From Cordilura impudica (taxonomy: Eukaryota > Arthropoda > Insecta > Diptera > Scathophagidae), in NCBI GenBank assembly GCA_963682025.1, contig OY821521.1:101743111-101807110 (forward strand): a stretch of 64,000 nt of DNA. Direction: 5' to 3'. A model generated the notes under the pieces. That model made no database searches, had not been told where the DNA came from, and worked only from the letters and a program-made list of their open reading frames with translations. This document shows positions 23,101 to 35,198 of the stretch, in pieces (the stretch's first letter is position 1; every line of letters starts with the position of its first letter). A program made the position numbers and the translations under genes.

Positions 23101-23215
23101 CATATATATAATATATGTACATTATTTGTATTATTTAATATGTGTATGTATGTATATTTAAATATTACACACAAAAAATACAACATCAAACGTTGTTTTT
23201 GTGTTTTTCTCTTTA

Positions 23216-23709
23216 AAGGTGCTATTACATGATGTGTTTTTTACATATGTACTGTCAAATTTTCCCACAACAAAAGTTGTACACATCGTGTGATACATAT
23301 GAAACATTGTTTGTGTACAACACATGAGGAAAGTCACATGTACATTTTTCAATTAGAACAGGTTCTATTTTTGCATGACAAACATATGAAAATACAACAC
23401 TGCTTGTGGCGAAAGAAAAACAGAGTAAATTTTAAAGATTAATATTGAAAGAAAAATAAATTCTTTAGTATTAATTAACAATTAAAAAATAAATAACCTT
23501 TTTTTTAACAATAAATTTTTGTAAATTCACAAATTAAATTAGCTGTTGTTTACATTTAGAGGTTATGTCAGACGGAAATACATATGCACGTGTGATAGCA
23601 AAAATTATGAATCGTATGTAAAAGACAATTTTGACAGACATGAGGAATTTCATATGGATAAAAAAAGTGACAGTACATATGTAAACAACATTTCGTGTAA
23701 TAGCACCTT
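23216..23709. mobile_element. MITE with AAGGTGCTATTACA termini
   Basis: Left AAGGTGCTATTACATGA and right (inverted) AAGGTGCTATTACACGA bound 494 bp. The interior shares blocks with 10861-11226 in the opposite orientation. No coding. Confidence 0.65.
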
Positions 23710-23748
23710 AAATAAATTAATACATAAATTTTTTTGCTAAATTTACAT

Positions 23749-24375
23749 TTGGGCAATTCACAACAGGTGTTGTATATTGTATGTTGTATTGAAATACACA
23801 ATACAATCATTTGTTGTGAACACTCAGTTGTATTTTCATATTGTAAAACGCTTTCTTTAGTAATTTTCGATCCAACGAGGAAAGATCGCTTCGTCGCTTC
23901 TGCTATTTTGTATAAGAGAAAACACTTGTCAGTGTTTGCTTTTTGGTCGTGAGATATACCCTGGAGTTTTAGCTACGTACCTCTTGCATTTTAATTTAAA
24001 ATGAAAAAAAAAAATGTTAAATGTTTTGGTTGGTACTGAAAGAGAAAATACATACTAAAAATATAAACATTAATTTTTATATAAATAAACTTATCGATGT
24101 ATTTGCGTTATTTGCATTATTTGCCATATTTTATTTTATAATTATTTATGCTGATAATATTCTATGTATTTGTTTTTTCTTTTTCATAAAAACTGGCATT
24201 CACTTGGAACTGATATGTTATGATACAATATACAACATTTACTAAACATAGCAAATGAAGATGGATCGTGTATCAGATTTTTCAGTGAAAATTACCAACA
24301 ACAATTTTACACTATTGTAAAGTGATACACGATACAAGAGATACAACGATACATTACCCATTGTGAATTGCCCAA
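23749..24375. mobile_element. MITE with TTGGGCAATTCACAA termini
   Basis: A perfect 15-bp inverted terminus (23749-23763 and 24361-24375) bounds 627 bp. Inside are several TTGTAT/ATACAA palindromic motifs (GTTGTATTG-AAATA-CACAATACAA near 23783). The small frames 23734-24245 lack any family signal. Confidence 0.65.
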
Positions 24376-24424
24376 TTGTTTTTTTTATTAACAACTAGGT
24401 ATTTTAGCATTATTTGCTTTAGAT

Positions 24425-25245
24425 GTTGGTGAATTTTTACTCCCTTTATATTAACTCGTAGTGTCTGCTTGTCGAAAAAATTTTGGATCGATTTTAACCA
24501 CTTTCCCGTGACCCAATCGATCTGAAATTTTGCAGGCAGGCTTGTGGCAATGACAGAAATGATCTAACATATTTTTTTAGTGATGCCAAAACAATGGAAA
24601 CTTTTAAATTTTTCTACCAGAGTTGATAAAAAAAATGTACAAAGGGTTTGTTTTTGTTATATTATTACCATAACGACCACAAAAACAACAAGTCCAGCTA
24701 TGAAAACAATGCAACATTTAGAATAACAACAAGAACAATATAGAAATATCATGTTTTTCATTTTTTTTTTTACTTTTTCAGAGATTTCCCTGGACCTGTT
24801 CCACCGATTTTAATGATTTTTGAAGTAGAAATCTTTCCATGGATTTGGTGAATCATTCTCACTAAAAATGATCACTGTAGCTGCACTATTGAGGGCGTGA
24901 TCGTGACAAGAACAACATAGAAAATAATTTTTTTTTCAAGACTTTTTTAGTTCTTCATTCAAATCTCGGGCCCTAATCGACCGATTTGGACGATTTTAAA
25001 TAGCAAACTTCTCAGGATGTTAGTGAATCATTTTTATGTCAACGAGTACCCTAGCTGCCGGATTGATGCCGTCATCGTGATTTCCACAGACGGACAGACG
25101 GACAGACGGACATCGCTATATCAACTCCGGTTGTTATAAGGATCACAAATATATAAATTTTAGGGGTCCAAAATTTTTTTTCTAATTATTACAAACGGAA
25201 TGACAAACTTATATATACCCTCTGCACACTGGAGTGGAGGGTATA
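24425..25245 (-). mobile_element. mini-me-like repeat (family 2), near full length
   Basis: Minus-strand start TATACCCTCCACTCCAGTGT (plus end 25245). GTCY tract at plus 25082-25110; the distal end contains CCAATCGATCTGAAATTTTG. Very similar to 28460-29301 with scattered substitutions, so both derive from a recent common source. Confidence 0.75.
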
Positions 25246-25324
25246 ACAACTCTACAACAGCAACAATGACAGTCATATGTTTTTCGAATAGGAAAAAACT
25301 GTTTATGTGTTAGTTTCGGTCATT

Positions 25325-26109
25325 CCCCAGTATGCATTGAAATATTATTTCTCCAATGTTGGAGAAAAGTTAAGTTCTTAAATTGATGTCAAATGTAATT
25401 CTCAACTTGGGTTGAACAATTTTTCTCCTTGTTTGCTTTCAACTTGACATCAAGTTGAGACTTAACATTTTTTCCAATCTTTGAGAAACATTTTTACTCT
25501 CAATTGGATATCCAACACTTTTCTCCACTTGAGACCAAACATTTTTTCAACTTGAATACGATTTGTGTTAAGTCTGAGATATTATTTAAATATGTCATAA
25601 ATAATAAATTAAATTAAAAAATGCCAAAAAAGTACAAATAAATCATTGATATATTTTTAATTATTGTTGCTTTTTGTCGAATTTTTCAAAAAATGTACAA
25701 CTAATTAATTCATTTATTTTTAATTCTAGATTTTAAAAAATGTACATAATATGTACATTTAATGTTAAATATGTACATAGTAATGTTAAATATATAATGA
25801 AATTAAATTAAAACATTAAAAAAAGTACATTGTTTTCATTTCTAAAATTAGTATAATATTTTTTAATATGGCAATTCCGTACCTTCCATTTGATACCGAT
25901 TGGAAATATTTCTTTGCTATCAAGTTGAGAATCACAAATTTCTCAATTTGATAACTATGAAAATCGCCATATAAAAACTGTGCCTTTTAAGTTGAGAAGA
26001 CTATATTCGAACTATTGAGGGCATTTGAGAATTAACGTTGGAGATTTGAGAAATGTATTTGATCTCAAATGCACCTCAAGTTGATAGCAAACAAAAATGT
26101 TTAATGGGA
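25325..26109. mobile_element. MITE with repeated CAACTTGA subterminal motifs
   Basis: Termini CCCCAGTATGCATT and, inverted, TCCCATTAAACATT. Both arms carry many copies of CAACTTGA or TCAAGTTG (near 25440, 25450, 25549, 25921, 26076), oriented so that the two arms mirror each other. Repeated subterminal motifs are typical transposase-binding arrays. Non-coding centre. Confidence 0.55.
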
Positions 26110-26372
26110 CATTTATTGTAGGGTCGTTTGCACACACACAAAAAATAGAAAATAAAATGTCAATAAGCAAAGCAAGTGGCTTCGAAATTCGATGATGCCA
26201 GTTAATCATTTTTTGTTCACGCGGAATTTATAATTGGAGGAATTTTTTTCTCGAGAAATGTATTTTCCGTGAGAAAAAATTCCTTGAGAATATTCATAAT
26301 TGGGATGAATAACTTTTAATTGGAACTTTTTAGTCAGAATAAATCATAATTCTAGTTAGATATTGGTTAATA

Positions 26373-26925
26373 TTTAATTAGAAAAAATATTGTGGTGGCA
26401 TCTACGCAATTATTGAGGCAGTCACGGAAAAATTAAATGCAAGTCTGTTTTTTTTAATATAACAAAAATGGATTTTCCCTTTAACAAAATATGGCAGAAT
26501 TCTTTATAAATGAAATGCAAAATGGAAAATCAATTTTGTGCTAATTCTTAACAAAATTAATAAAATATATATATGTATTATTATATTTATTAATATTTGT
26601 AATTTTATTTGACACAATTTCACACACAGTTTTACAGATCAACTGTTTTAATTAGAAAAAATATTGTGGTGGCATCTACGCAATTATTGAGGCAGTCACG
26701 GAAAAATTAAATGCAAGTCTGTTTTTTTTAATATAACAAAAATGGATTTTCCCTTTAACAAAATATGGCAGAATTCTTTATAAATGAAATGCAAAATGGA
26801 AAATCAATTTTGTGCTAATTCTTAACAAAATTAATAAAATATGTATATATGTATTACTATATTTATTAATATTTGTAATTTTATTTGACTCAATTTCACA
26901 CACAGTTTTACAGATCAACTGTTTT
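26373..26925. repeat. Near-identical tandem duplication, 274-bp unit
   Basis: Two adjacent units, each starting TTTAATTAGAAAAAATATTG and ending CACACAGTTTTACAGATCAA, differ at only a few positions. The duplication is therefore recent, or homogenised. Confidence 0.85.
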
Positions 26926-28459
26926 CAACTGATTTAGAAGTTTTCTGTTTTTGGAACAGTAGTGCCAATTTGTAACATTTTGTGATGTAATGAAAATCGC
27001 AGAATAATAAGTTAATACACAATAAAAAATATTAAATTTTTAAGTTTTATATACATATTGCAATAAAAAAAACTTTGGTAAATTTACATTGAAGATGGTC
27101 AGAAATTAATGAGAAAAAATATATAGACATTTTAGAAAAGCACATTTAATGTTAAACTTTATGCACAAAATATATGGGTTTTTGTTGATTCGAATTTAAC
27201 TGTGGCTCTAAGTGAAAAGTTTTAGACCGATCGTATATTACATCTTGAGGATCCTCACCTAATATTTTCAAATATTTTAAATTCTTTTTAACTCATTTAA
27301 CCTCATTACGAAAATAGTAAAACAGTAAATATGGAAAATCCACGCACCTCAAAAAATTGTTTTCTATGAAATAAATTAAAGACATTTCATATTATACAAT
27401 TTTCTTTCAAAAATGTATCAATTATTGCAAATTTGAAATTTGACATATAGTATTTGTACATATATTTGTATAGATTTCGCAGTATGAAAAGAACTATTAT
27501 TTCTTTATTTAGAATATATGTAAGTATTGCTCGCAAAAAAATGCAACATCATGAATGAAACACATAGACGACTGCTGGCAGCAGCATTTGTAGTCGTATA
27601 GTCAGCTACTTGATTTTTCTGAATACGACAGCAACATATAATACAAATGCTTTTTATTTAAATATACAATTACTTTTACTTATTTAAAATGCATTAGTAC
27701 AACGTAAAAATAAATAAATTAGTTTAACGCCTTTTGATTATTAATGGAATTATAGCCTTTCATTTTGCGATTTTTTTTTTAAACAAAATAAAATATTTCA
27801 TAGCACTAACTTCTTTTACATATTTTGTTATATTGTCAACACTATTTTTGTTTTGTAGCCAACAAAACACACTTGCAGTTTTTTTTTTCTATTTGAAGAA
27901 CATATGACTGCCATTGTTGATGTTGTAGAGTTGTTTTTTTTTTTTGATTTTGTTTCGTTAACTCTTTTGTATTAAAGCACCTCCAATATATGTATCCATT
28001 TTAGTTTGCAAATTCAGTATATTTATAATTTATTACTTACAGCAAAAAGTAATAGAAACAATTTTATCAGTTATGCTTACGAAACTATATAAATAGACTT
28101 GAAGTTGGCTGCAAAAGCAGTAGCCTGTGTAAAGAACAAGTTAGCGACATGTAACTCTTACGTAACGTGTCAGCCTTTTTTTCAAATGAAAAGTATTGGG
28201 ACGTTCCGGTTACGTTCGGTAACTGTTTTAAATGATTTTCATGTAAAAAAAAACAACTGACTCGTTACGGTTACGGTTAGAAAACATTGACCTTTTATAT
28301 GTATTATAATGCTATGAATGCATTTATCTTTATTTTTTTTTATTTATGTATTCTTTTTTTTTGTATTGTATATTATTTTTTTTTATTATTATTACTATTT
28401 CATTTAATTATTTTTTTCTTTAAATAAATTAATACATAAAAATTTGTTTTTTAAATTAT
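26926..28459. other. AT-rich stretch, nothing recognised
   Basis: No coding signal; 28130-28290 has several GTTACGGTTACG-like steps without clear periodicity. Confidence 0.3.
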
Positions 28460-29301
28460 TGGTGAACTTTTACTCCCTTTATTTACTGCCTTTATATTAA
28501 CTGGTAGTGTCTGCTTGTCGACAAAATTTTGGATCGATTTTTAGCCCCTTTCCCGTGAGCCAATCGATCTGAAATTTTGCATGCAGGCTCGTGGGAATGA
28601 CAGAAATGATCTAACAAATTTTTTTAGTGATGCCAAAACAATGGAAACTTTTAAAATTTTCTACCAGAGTTCACAAAAAAAATGTACAAAGGGTTTGTTT
28701 TTATTATATCATTACCACAACGACCACAAAAACAACAAGTCCAGCTATGACAACAATGCAACATTTAGAATAACAACAGGAACAATATGGAAACATCATG
28801 TTTTTCATTTTTTTTTTAATTTTTCATAGATTTACCTGGACCTGTTCCACCGATTTTAATGATTTTTGAAGTAGAAATCTTCCCATGAATTTGGTGAATC
28901 ATTCTCACTAAAAATTATCACCCTAGCTATCCTATTGAGGGCGTGATCGTGACAAGAGCAACATAGAAAATTATATTTTTTCAAGACTTTTTTTAGTTCT
29001 TCATTCAAATCTCGGGCCCTAATTGACCGATTTGGACGATTTTAAATAGCAAACTTTTCAGGATGTTAATGAATCATTTTTTATGCCAACGAGAACCCTA
29101 GCTGCCCGATTGATGCCGTCATCGTGATTTCCACAGACGGACAGACGGACAGACGGACAGACGGACATCGCTATATCAACTCCGGTTGTTATAAGGATCA
29201 CAAATATATATATTTTATGGGGTCCAAATTTTTTTTTCTAATTATTACAAACGGAATGACAAACTTATATATACCCTCTGCACACTGGAGTGGAGGGTAT
29301 A
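28460..29301 (-). mobile_element. mini-me-like repeat (family 2), near full length
   Basis: Minus-strand start at plus 29301 (TATACCCTCCACTCCAGTGT); GTCT tract at 29133-29168, longer than in the 24425-25245 copy by one or more units. Otherwise co-linear with it. Confidence 0.75.
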
Positions 29302-29343
29302 AAAATATGACTCATGTTTCTTTTTATAGTAAAACACTATCCT

Positions 29344-29868
29344 CCGTATTCATAATGAAAAGTTAGCTGCTGCTTATATGTCGCGCTCAACGAGGTTCTT
29401 TCTAGTCAACCGATTAGCCTTAGTTTTTAGTTAGCACATAGTTTATTCATGATAAATTTTTTGTTGTCATCTAATAGCTTTAAAAACAACTCTGAAATTT
29501 GTAATGCCACCATATTTTTTGCATTAATGCCACCTGATGTAGTGAAAATCAACTCTGTTTTCATATCAATTTGTGTGATTTCACTCCCTCATTTTTTAAA
29601 ATTAATATTTACAAGTGTTAAGTTTACGACAAAATTATTTTAATTTGAAAATTATGCAAAAAAAATGTTGAAAAGATCCGCAAAGTTAAAAATATTTGTT
29701 TGCACTTAAAAATAAATTTGTTTTGCTTAGTTTGACACACATCAGCTGTTTTAACATACTTAGTCAGTGTTTGAAAGATTGTTGATCTGAGTTTAGCAAA
29801 CGCAGCAGCAAGTGCATTATAAATAATACTCATGCTAGACACTGCATAACTTTTTATTATGAATACGG
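29344..29868. mobile_element. MITE with CCGTATTCATAAT termini
   Basis: Left CCGTATTCATAATGAAAAGT and right (inverted) CCGTATTCATAATAAAAAGT bound 525 bp. The inverted pairing continues into GCTGC. No coding and no clear target duplication. Confidence 0.6.
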
Positions 29869-30401
29869 TCGTATATATTTAATGATAATCCTATTCTATT
29901 GAGTTCTTAAGTTGAAAAAACTTTCTTTTATATGATTTCATTTTTGAAACTGAAAGCAGAGTGCTGTTCTAAATGCTCCAACAATAGTCAGCCGTCATGT
30001 GTGCGTCCACTAGCCTTGATAGCGTTCCTCTATCGTAAGAAGGTCTTCACCCTGTTCTTCACTCAGAACCCCCTATTGGCCGGATACTAGTCCAAGCGGT
30101 TTTGATAAAAGTGTAACTTTATGTTCATGTCACATCCGAGCTTTTGAGAGTGACTCAATATTGTTTTACATGTTGAGAACAAATCAACTCATTCCAAGCC
30201 TTTTTTCAATCTTTGTCCTAATGGCCGTAAAATTTTAGTCTTTTATTAACGATATTATCTGTAGCCCCTCAGAAATGCCCGCTTTTTTCTTCTCTGCACT
30301 CAGTTTTGGAAACTTTTTTTTATAGAAAAAGGGAACAATTTCCATTTTTGTCAAGACCTTTTACAAATTGTTTATATGCAATGGAGGCAAACGATTCCTT
30401 G
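29869..30401. other. Stretch with no recognised feature
   Basis: 30000-30110 is less AT-rich than its surroundings but lacks an open frame. Confidence 0.3.
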
Positions 30402-30495
30402 ATATTTATTTATTTATTTATTTATTTAATTCAGCTACAATAAAGCAATAGCTGAGCAATATTTACAAAAATATTTTATAAAAATAATACCGAAT

Positions 30496-33360
30496 TTAAA
30501 TACAGTTATAAACATAATCATTAGAGTTCAAATATGTCGTTAATCTTCTTTTAATAACATCAACATCATCGGATAAATCAATTAAAGCATAGTGTCTGTT
30601 CACTTCGGTGCAAATTCTTCGGAATGGATCGAAATTAATGAAATTTGATCTGTGGAAATTCAGGTAAACCGGCTCATAAGATCGAAGTTGTCTGTTAGGC
30701 ACATTTATACAAATTTTTCCGAGAAGGCATTCAGAATCAATTTTACACCATGAACCAAGTTGAGGAAGAATGTTATATTAGAAATGATCCTTCTACTTTT
30801 CAAAGTTGGAAGCTTTATTAGAGCCAAACGACTGCGATATGGTGGAAGACTCAATTCCGCATTCCACTCAAAATATCGTAGACAAAATAGTAAGAATTGT
30901 TTCTGAACTGATTCAAGTTTTTTGATGAAAACATTGTACTGTGGATCCCAGATTACTGATGCGTATTCAAGTATCGGCCTGACCAAAGACGTGAATAGAT
31001 TTTTTGTTATATAATGATCATTAAATTCCTTTGCCCAACGCTTTATAAAAGATAAAACACCATTTGCCTTATTAACAGTCATTGTTACGTGAGAATTAAA
31101 ACTTAGTCTTTTATCAAAATGAACTCTTAAATCTATGAACGATTCAACTGAGTTTAGTTTTGTGTCATGGATGACATAGTGGTTCGAAGATGGCGAATAT
31201 CTAGAGAAGGTCATAGACTGACATTTTTTTAGATTTAATTCCATTAAGTTGACATTGCACCATTTGTAGAAGCTATTTAAGTCAGACTGGAGACGTATAC
31301 TGTCTTCGTTGTTTATGATGGTGGAGTAGATTTTTACATCGTCGGCATACATAAGAATATTGCTATATTGAATAGACTTTGGTAGATCATTAATAAACAG
31401 CAAAAATAGGAGAGGTCCAAGGTGACTCCCTTGAGGGACACCGGAAGTAACATCTATATATTTCGATTTAGAGTTATTGAAAATTACACATTGCTTACGA
31501 TGTTTTAAGTACGACCGAATCCATTTTAAGAAGTTCCCGGAGAATTCAATAGCATCAAGTTTCGCTAGCAGTAGATCATGGCTAACCTTATCAAAAGCTT
31601 TGCTAAAGTCCGTGTATATAACATCGGTTTGTTTATTTTTGCAGAATCCAGAGTTTATATAGGAAGTAAATTCCATTAGATTAGTAGTCGTAGACCGTCC
31701 TTTGCAAAAGCCATGTTGAGCTGGTGATAGAATTGATGACATTTCGTGTGATAATATATCAGTTATAATTTTCCCAAAAAGTTTAGGTATAGCATTAAGC
31801 TTTGCAATTGCTCTATAATTAGTAGCATCACTGCAGCTACCAGATTTGTAGTGCGGAATAATAAATGAATTTTTCCAACACTTTGGAAAGAAGTCGAATT
31901 TAAGAGAGTTATTATATATAAGAGTTAACGGGGTAGCCAATATTTCAGCACAATTTCTTAAGATACAGCTGGGAATACCATCTGGACCTGGATTAATTGA
32001 ACTTTTTATACTTCTTAGATTCTTCAGAACAGTCAACACGTCTAAGGATGAAATATTAATTGATGTCAGCCTTGGAATATCATAGGGATATCGTGTGTTG
32101 TTTAACGTCCTTGTGGAAAATGTGGACGCAAAGAATTCAGCAAAAACATTTGCAATATCAACATCGTTTGAAAGGACAGTACCATTCATTCTCATAGTGG
32201 TTGGGTATGATGAAATTTTACGTTTGGAATTTACAAAGTTGTAAAACATTTTTGGATTTTTTTTTATATTTGAATTCATTTTACTAAGATAACTATCGTA
32301 ACATTTTTTATTTTCTAGGTTATAATGACTTCTAGCTATAATATATAGACTTTGATCAATTTGGTTATTACTTTTCTCAAATTTCCTATAGAGCCTGTTT
32401 TTCCGATTTTTCGACCATGCTAGTGTGATTGTATTCCATGGAGGAGCATTTACATTAGCTATTTTTATTAAAGGAACAGTTTTCGTTATATTTGTTGAAA
32501 TTATCTTATAAAAAGTTTCGATTACCTGATCAAAATTACTTCCATCGTTTGAAAATGAAATGATTTCAAGCCAGTTATAGTCAGATAGTAATTGATTTAA
32601 CAACTGGTAGTTAGTTCGTTTAAAGCACAATGATTCAGAAAAACTAGAAATATTAGGTCTCTGTGGAAGTGGTGTGGATATTAAAAGTGTTGGATGATGA
32701 CAATCCTCAGGAAAACTTAACGGACTTGTTCTAATTACACTGAATAGTGTACGAACACGAGATCCAGCAGTCTATCATTGCAGTTAAGAACGTCATTTAT
32801 TTGGAAAACACACATATCAGCAAGAGATTTAAGGAAATCATGACTCCAATCAGTTTGGGTAATTGGAACTAAGAAATCAGTATCATCTAAGTTTATCCAA
32901 GATGTTGTCGGTATATTAAATTCGCCAAGTAGAATCAGGTAGTCAGTTGGTCTTATTTTATTTGCAACAGATCTAATAGCTAAATCGTGGTTTTCATAAA
33001 GTTGGAAATCGGAGTTGGGAGGTATATAAGAGCAAGTAATAAATAGTAAATTCTTTCCAAATTTTATGGCCACAACCACTAGCTCCAAATTTGAAGAGTT
33101 TTCTACGATGATTTCTTCAGCAGGATACATACTCGACACAGCAATTAAAACACCGCCACCAAGCTTTCCATTTCTATCTCGCCTAAAGATTTGATATTTA
33201 TCACACATTATTTCGGAGTTATTAATATTACTTTTTAGCCAGGTTTCCGTTAAAGCAACAATATGAAATTCAAAATCGAAACTGTTCAGGAATATATTAG
33301 AGAGCTTAGAATTTATCCCATTGACATTCTGGTAAACAATGTTAAGAGTTGAGGTTGTTA
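30496..33360 (-). pseudogene. LINE A ORF2: endonuclease and reverse transcriptase, frameshifted
   Basis: Endonuclease part: NIVYQNVNGINSK, VALTETWL (Glu), GGGVLIAV, SYIPPNS and LLGEFNIP, where the usual GDFN aspartate is Glu. After a frameshift near 32750 the frame 30705-32630 carries the reverse transcriptase: SINPGPDGIPSCIL, SAIAKLNAIPK-type fingers, YTDFSKAFDKVSHDLLLAKL, VTSGVPQGSHLGPLLFLLF, catalytic YADDVKIY (about 31326-31349), then SLVRPILEYASVIWDPQYN and LPPYRSRLALIKLPTLKSRR. A second frameshift near 30703 separates the last 68 codons (30496-30702). The protein would nick target DNA and copy its RNA there. Two frameshifts and the altered endonuclease residue imply it is dead. Confidence 0.85.
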
Positions 33361-33800
33361 CTAGTTTTTTGGGTTCAGGTTGGCAGAAGTTGGGAGACGT
33401 GCAAAGTTTTCGTTACGATAAATAAATTCACGTACCAGTGCATTTTTCGGCCAAGAGTTAGTATTTACAATTTGATCAAATAGGTCTACTGGAACAATTA
33501 TTTTGAAAGAGGCCCTATTCCTTGAATTCATTTTATAAACGAGAGTGTCATAAGGTAGTGTATTATTGAACTTAGACTTTATAAAGTTTTTAATTTCTTC
33601 GGCAGTCGTATCGTAATGGAAACGTGTAGCAAAAATGGTTCTTCTGGGTGGAATAGTACGAAGTTCTCTAAAAATTTCCGCAGGTTTTGGTACTAAAGTG
33701 TTAACATTTGGAGACGTTATCGAGGGCAAAGATGGATTAGGAGATCCAACATCAGTTTCCAGAGAGGGGGATTTATCACATTTGTTGTCCTGGAACTAGC
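33361..33800 (-). pseudogene. LINE A ORF1, C-terminal part
   Basis: Open on the minus strand from about 33797 down to TAG at 33361-33363. Contains RTIFATRFHYDTTAEEIKNF and SFKIIVPVDLFDQIVNTNSW followed by PKNALVREF, a pattern common in ORF1 proteins of insect Jockey/CR1-like elements. These bind the element RNA. No zinc knuckles are seen, so the fragment is N-terminally incomplete or the element is short. ORF2 begins at or just upstream of this stop in another frame. Confidence 0.6.
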
Positions 33801-33940
33801 GCTTCTCGAGTAGGATAATCTTTTTTAATCCAATATTGATTTTTATCTCTTTGTAACCTCCTTGTTGTCCTGAAATAAATTTTAATTTTATTAAATCTAC
33901 ACATGTGACTGCCTCACATATTTAGTTTTATATATAAATA

Positions 33941-35198
33941 AAGGGTCCGCCAAATAACTTTTTTTTGAAAATGCTATAAAAAAACTACTGAATATTATCT
34001 CAAATTTCTTTTTTTATTTGAAAGTACAAACCTTCCGGTTAATATTGGAAAATAACTTCATTCAAATGGCTGCCTCGGCTGACCAAGCAGTAGCCTACAC
34101 GATCGGTCCAATTTTTAAGCACATTATCGATTGTGTGCTGCTGTATTTCACCAATGGCTTTACGAATATTGTCCTTTAATGCGTCAATTGTCTCTGGCTT
34201 ATTGGCGTAACACATATCTTTGAGGGCACCCCACAAATAATAGTCCAACGGTGTCAAATCGTAGCTCAGAGGTGGTCAAACGACATCAGCTCTGCGGCTG
34301 ATAATGCGATCTTCAAAAACAGGGCACAAAACATCGAGTGTAGCTTCGGCTGTGTGGCACGTAGCGCCGTCCTGTTGAAATAAAATGTAGCCAATATCCT
34401 CCTCTTCAATTTTTGTTAACAAAAATTCGTTCAGCATGGCCCGATAACGATCGCCATTGACTGTAACGGCCACTCCTTGCTCATTTTCGAAGAAGCAGTG
34501 ACACGTTTTGGGTGTATCGGCTTTTCAATGTATGCGTGCGGGTTTTCTGTGCCCCAAATGCGACAATTTGGCTTGTTTACATACCCGCCAAGATCAAAAT
34601 GAGCTTCATCTGAAAAGATGTTTTTTTTTGGCAAAATCGGCATCTTCTGTAAGTCGATCGCAGGCCCACTTAGCGAAGCGAAAATGCATTGGATGGTCTG
34701 TTGGCTTCAACTCCTGAACCAATTGGACTTTGTATGGCATCATACCGAGGTCTTTACGCAAAATTCGTCTCAATGATGCCTCCGAAATGTTCAATTCTTG
34801 AGAACGACGGTGAATTGATTTGATGGCGCTTCACGCACACTTTCTGCCACAGCAGCAATATTCTCGGGTGTACGCACTGTTTTTGGCTTTTCACGCTTTG
34901 GTTTATCGATGAGGATGCCAGTTTCTTTCACTTTTTTCACAAGATAACGAACATACGGAGCTGACGGTGCTTCTCTTCTTCCAAAATCCGTACGCAACTT
35001 TCGCATACATTCTGCAACATTACCATGATTTTCAAAGTAATGTCGCAATATTTCCCAGCGTTGTTCAAGCATATACAGAACCATATTCGTTCAGCGGAAG
35101 GATAAAACTAATTATCTGTCAAATCAGACATGAGCTAAGTGTTACCATTCACCAAATAGGCACTAGTTGAAAAAAAAAACGTTAGATGGCGGACCCTT
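33941..35198 (-). mobile_element. Tc1/mariner element, complete ends, TA duplication
   Basis: Termini AAGGGTCCGCCAAATAACTT (33941) and, inverted, AAGGGTCCGCCATCTAACGT (ending 35198) with T-runs behind them, flanked by TA on both sides (33939-33940 and 35199-35200). Length is 1258 bp, normal for the superfamily apart from the internal loss described for its transposase. Confidence 0.9.
34039..35084 (-). pseudogene. Tc1/mariner transposase, internally deleted
   Basis: Starts at ATG 35084 (LEQRWEILRHYFENHGNVAE, helix-turn-helix region), continues KTVRTPENIAAVAESVREAP, ISEASLRRILRKDLGM, then FSDEAHFDLGGYVNKPNCRI (first catalytic Asp), FQQDGATCHTAEATLDV (second Asp), and YDLTPLDYYLWGALKD (third Asp). 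It ends SRGSHLNEVIFQY. Frameshifts lie near 34800 and 34620. After HPKRVT about 48 bp are missing before CFFENEQGVAV, and a TGG-to-TGA stop precedes PPLSYDLTP. It would cut and paste the element at TA sites if intact. Subfamily is left open because the D-D spacing depends on which Asp is catalytic. Confidence 0.88.

Larger units (their letters stand above)
30402..33800 (-). mobile_element. LINE A, non-LTR retrotransposon (Jockey/CR1-like group)
   Basis: Minus-strand order: ORF1 C-terminus (33361-33800), apurinic-type endonuclease (32735-33360), reverse transcriptase and C-terminal region (30496-32740), then a short 3' region ending in a TAAA tract (plus 30402-30430). This is the standard layout of two-ORF non-LTR elements. 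The 5' limit is uncertain; a mariner element lies just beyond at 33941. Confidence 0.8.

Noticed and set aside
23546..23810. Opposed open frames of 64-80 codons
   Set aside because: They lie across the termini of two MITEs and have no family signal.
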